Origin: Saprospirales bacterium
Lineage (GTDB): Bacteria > Bacteroidota > Bacteroidia > Chitinophagales > Saprospiraceae
Reading direction: 5' to 3'
DNA: 5,657 nt
Assembly (NCBI GenBank): GCA_003448025.1
Contig: DLXL01000098.1
Span: 16,707-22,363, forward strand
Position 1 is the first letter of the stretch, and each line of letters begins with the position of its first letter. The position numbers were made by a program, and so were the translations under genes. The notes beneath the pieces were generated by a model. The model did no database searches. It saw only the letters and a list, made by a program, of their open reading frames with translations, and was not told the DNA's origin. Of this stretch, positions 5,587 through 5,657 are shown in pieces.

Positions 5587-5657
5587 AATTTTTAAAAAAA
5601 GATGAAATAAGGAGTGTGCATATAAATCTGAATTATAAAATATATTAGGGAATAGGT

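Larger units (their letters stand above)
5193..5657. other. Gene-free upstream region
   Basis: About 465 bp without a credible gene. It holds, from left to right, a leader of about 140 nt for the giant gene, its promoter, a long interrupted palindrome, a GATTT-rich degenerate repeat with a possible rightward promoter, and an AT-rich end. The longest open frame on the plus strand (5375-5605) runs through the palindrome and the degenerate repeat and has no recognisable domain. The start of a rightward gene may lie beyond the window. Confidence 0.7.

Noticed and set aside
5375..5605. 76-codon plus-strand open frame in the intergenic region
   Set aside because: It runs through both arms of the palindrome and the GATTT-rich tract, has no ribosome-binding context or domain, and its composition simply reflects those repeats.

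Overview
The window holds one very large gene on the minus strand. It starts at 5192 and runs off the left edge, so 1730 codons and two extra bases are visible with no internal stop or frameshift. A gene-free stretch of about 465 bp lies to its right. The protein is a secreted, modular cell-surface protein of the Bacteroidota. It has an N-terminal signal peptide, an FG-GAP/VCBS-type beta-propeller, a CARDB-like domain, an Ig/PKD-like domain, a long array of SprB-type repeats mixed with PKD-like modules, and the start of a gliding-motility-associated (CHU_C, type B) C-terminal sorting domain for the type IX secretion system (T9SS).

Organism: the SprB repeats, the CHU_C-type tail, the lack of a Shine-Dalgarno sequence and a Bacteroidota-type promoter (TTG-N19-TAnnTTTG) all point to Bacteroidota. 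The moderate base composition and very large repeat protein would suit the Saprospiria or Chitinophagia side of the phylum, but this lower rank is a guess.

Layout, right to left in the direction of transcription: 5470-5657 is non-coding and AT-rich, with a degenerate GATTT-rich repeat and a possible rightward promoter. A long interrupted palindrome sits at 5401-5469, the leftward promoter at 5342-5371, and a leader of about 140 nt with a small inverted repeat at 5210-5241. The coding region follows: signal peptide 5130-5192, propeller 3783-5060, CARDB-like 3135-3536, Ig-like 2958-3134, SprB array 1128-2930, PKD-like pair 648-1127, a further SprB unit 408-641, PKD-like 159-404, and sorting domain 1-149 (cut off).

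The clearest unusual structure is a second-order repeat. Three successive SprB modules (about 227 residues, 681 bp) have been duplicated as a block, with exact 681-bp phase. I see no defence system, mobile element, RNA gene or CRISPR array. The window is best read as the 5' end and body of one surface adhesin-like gene plus its upstream control region.
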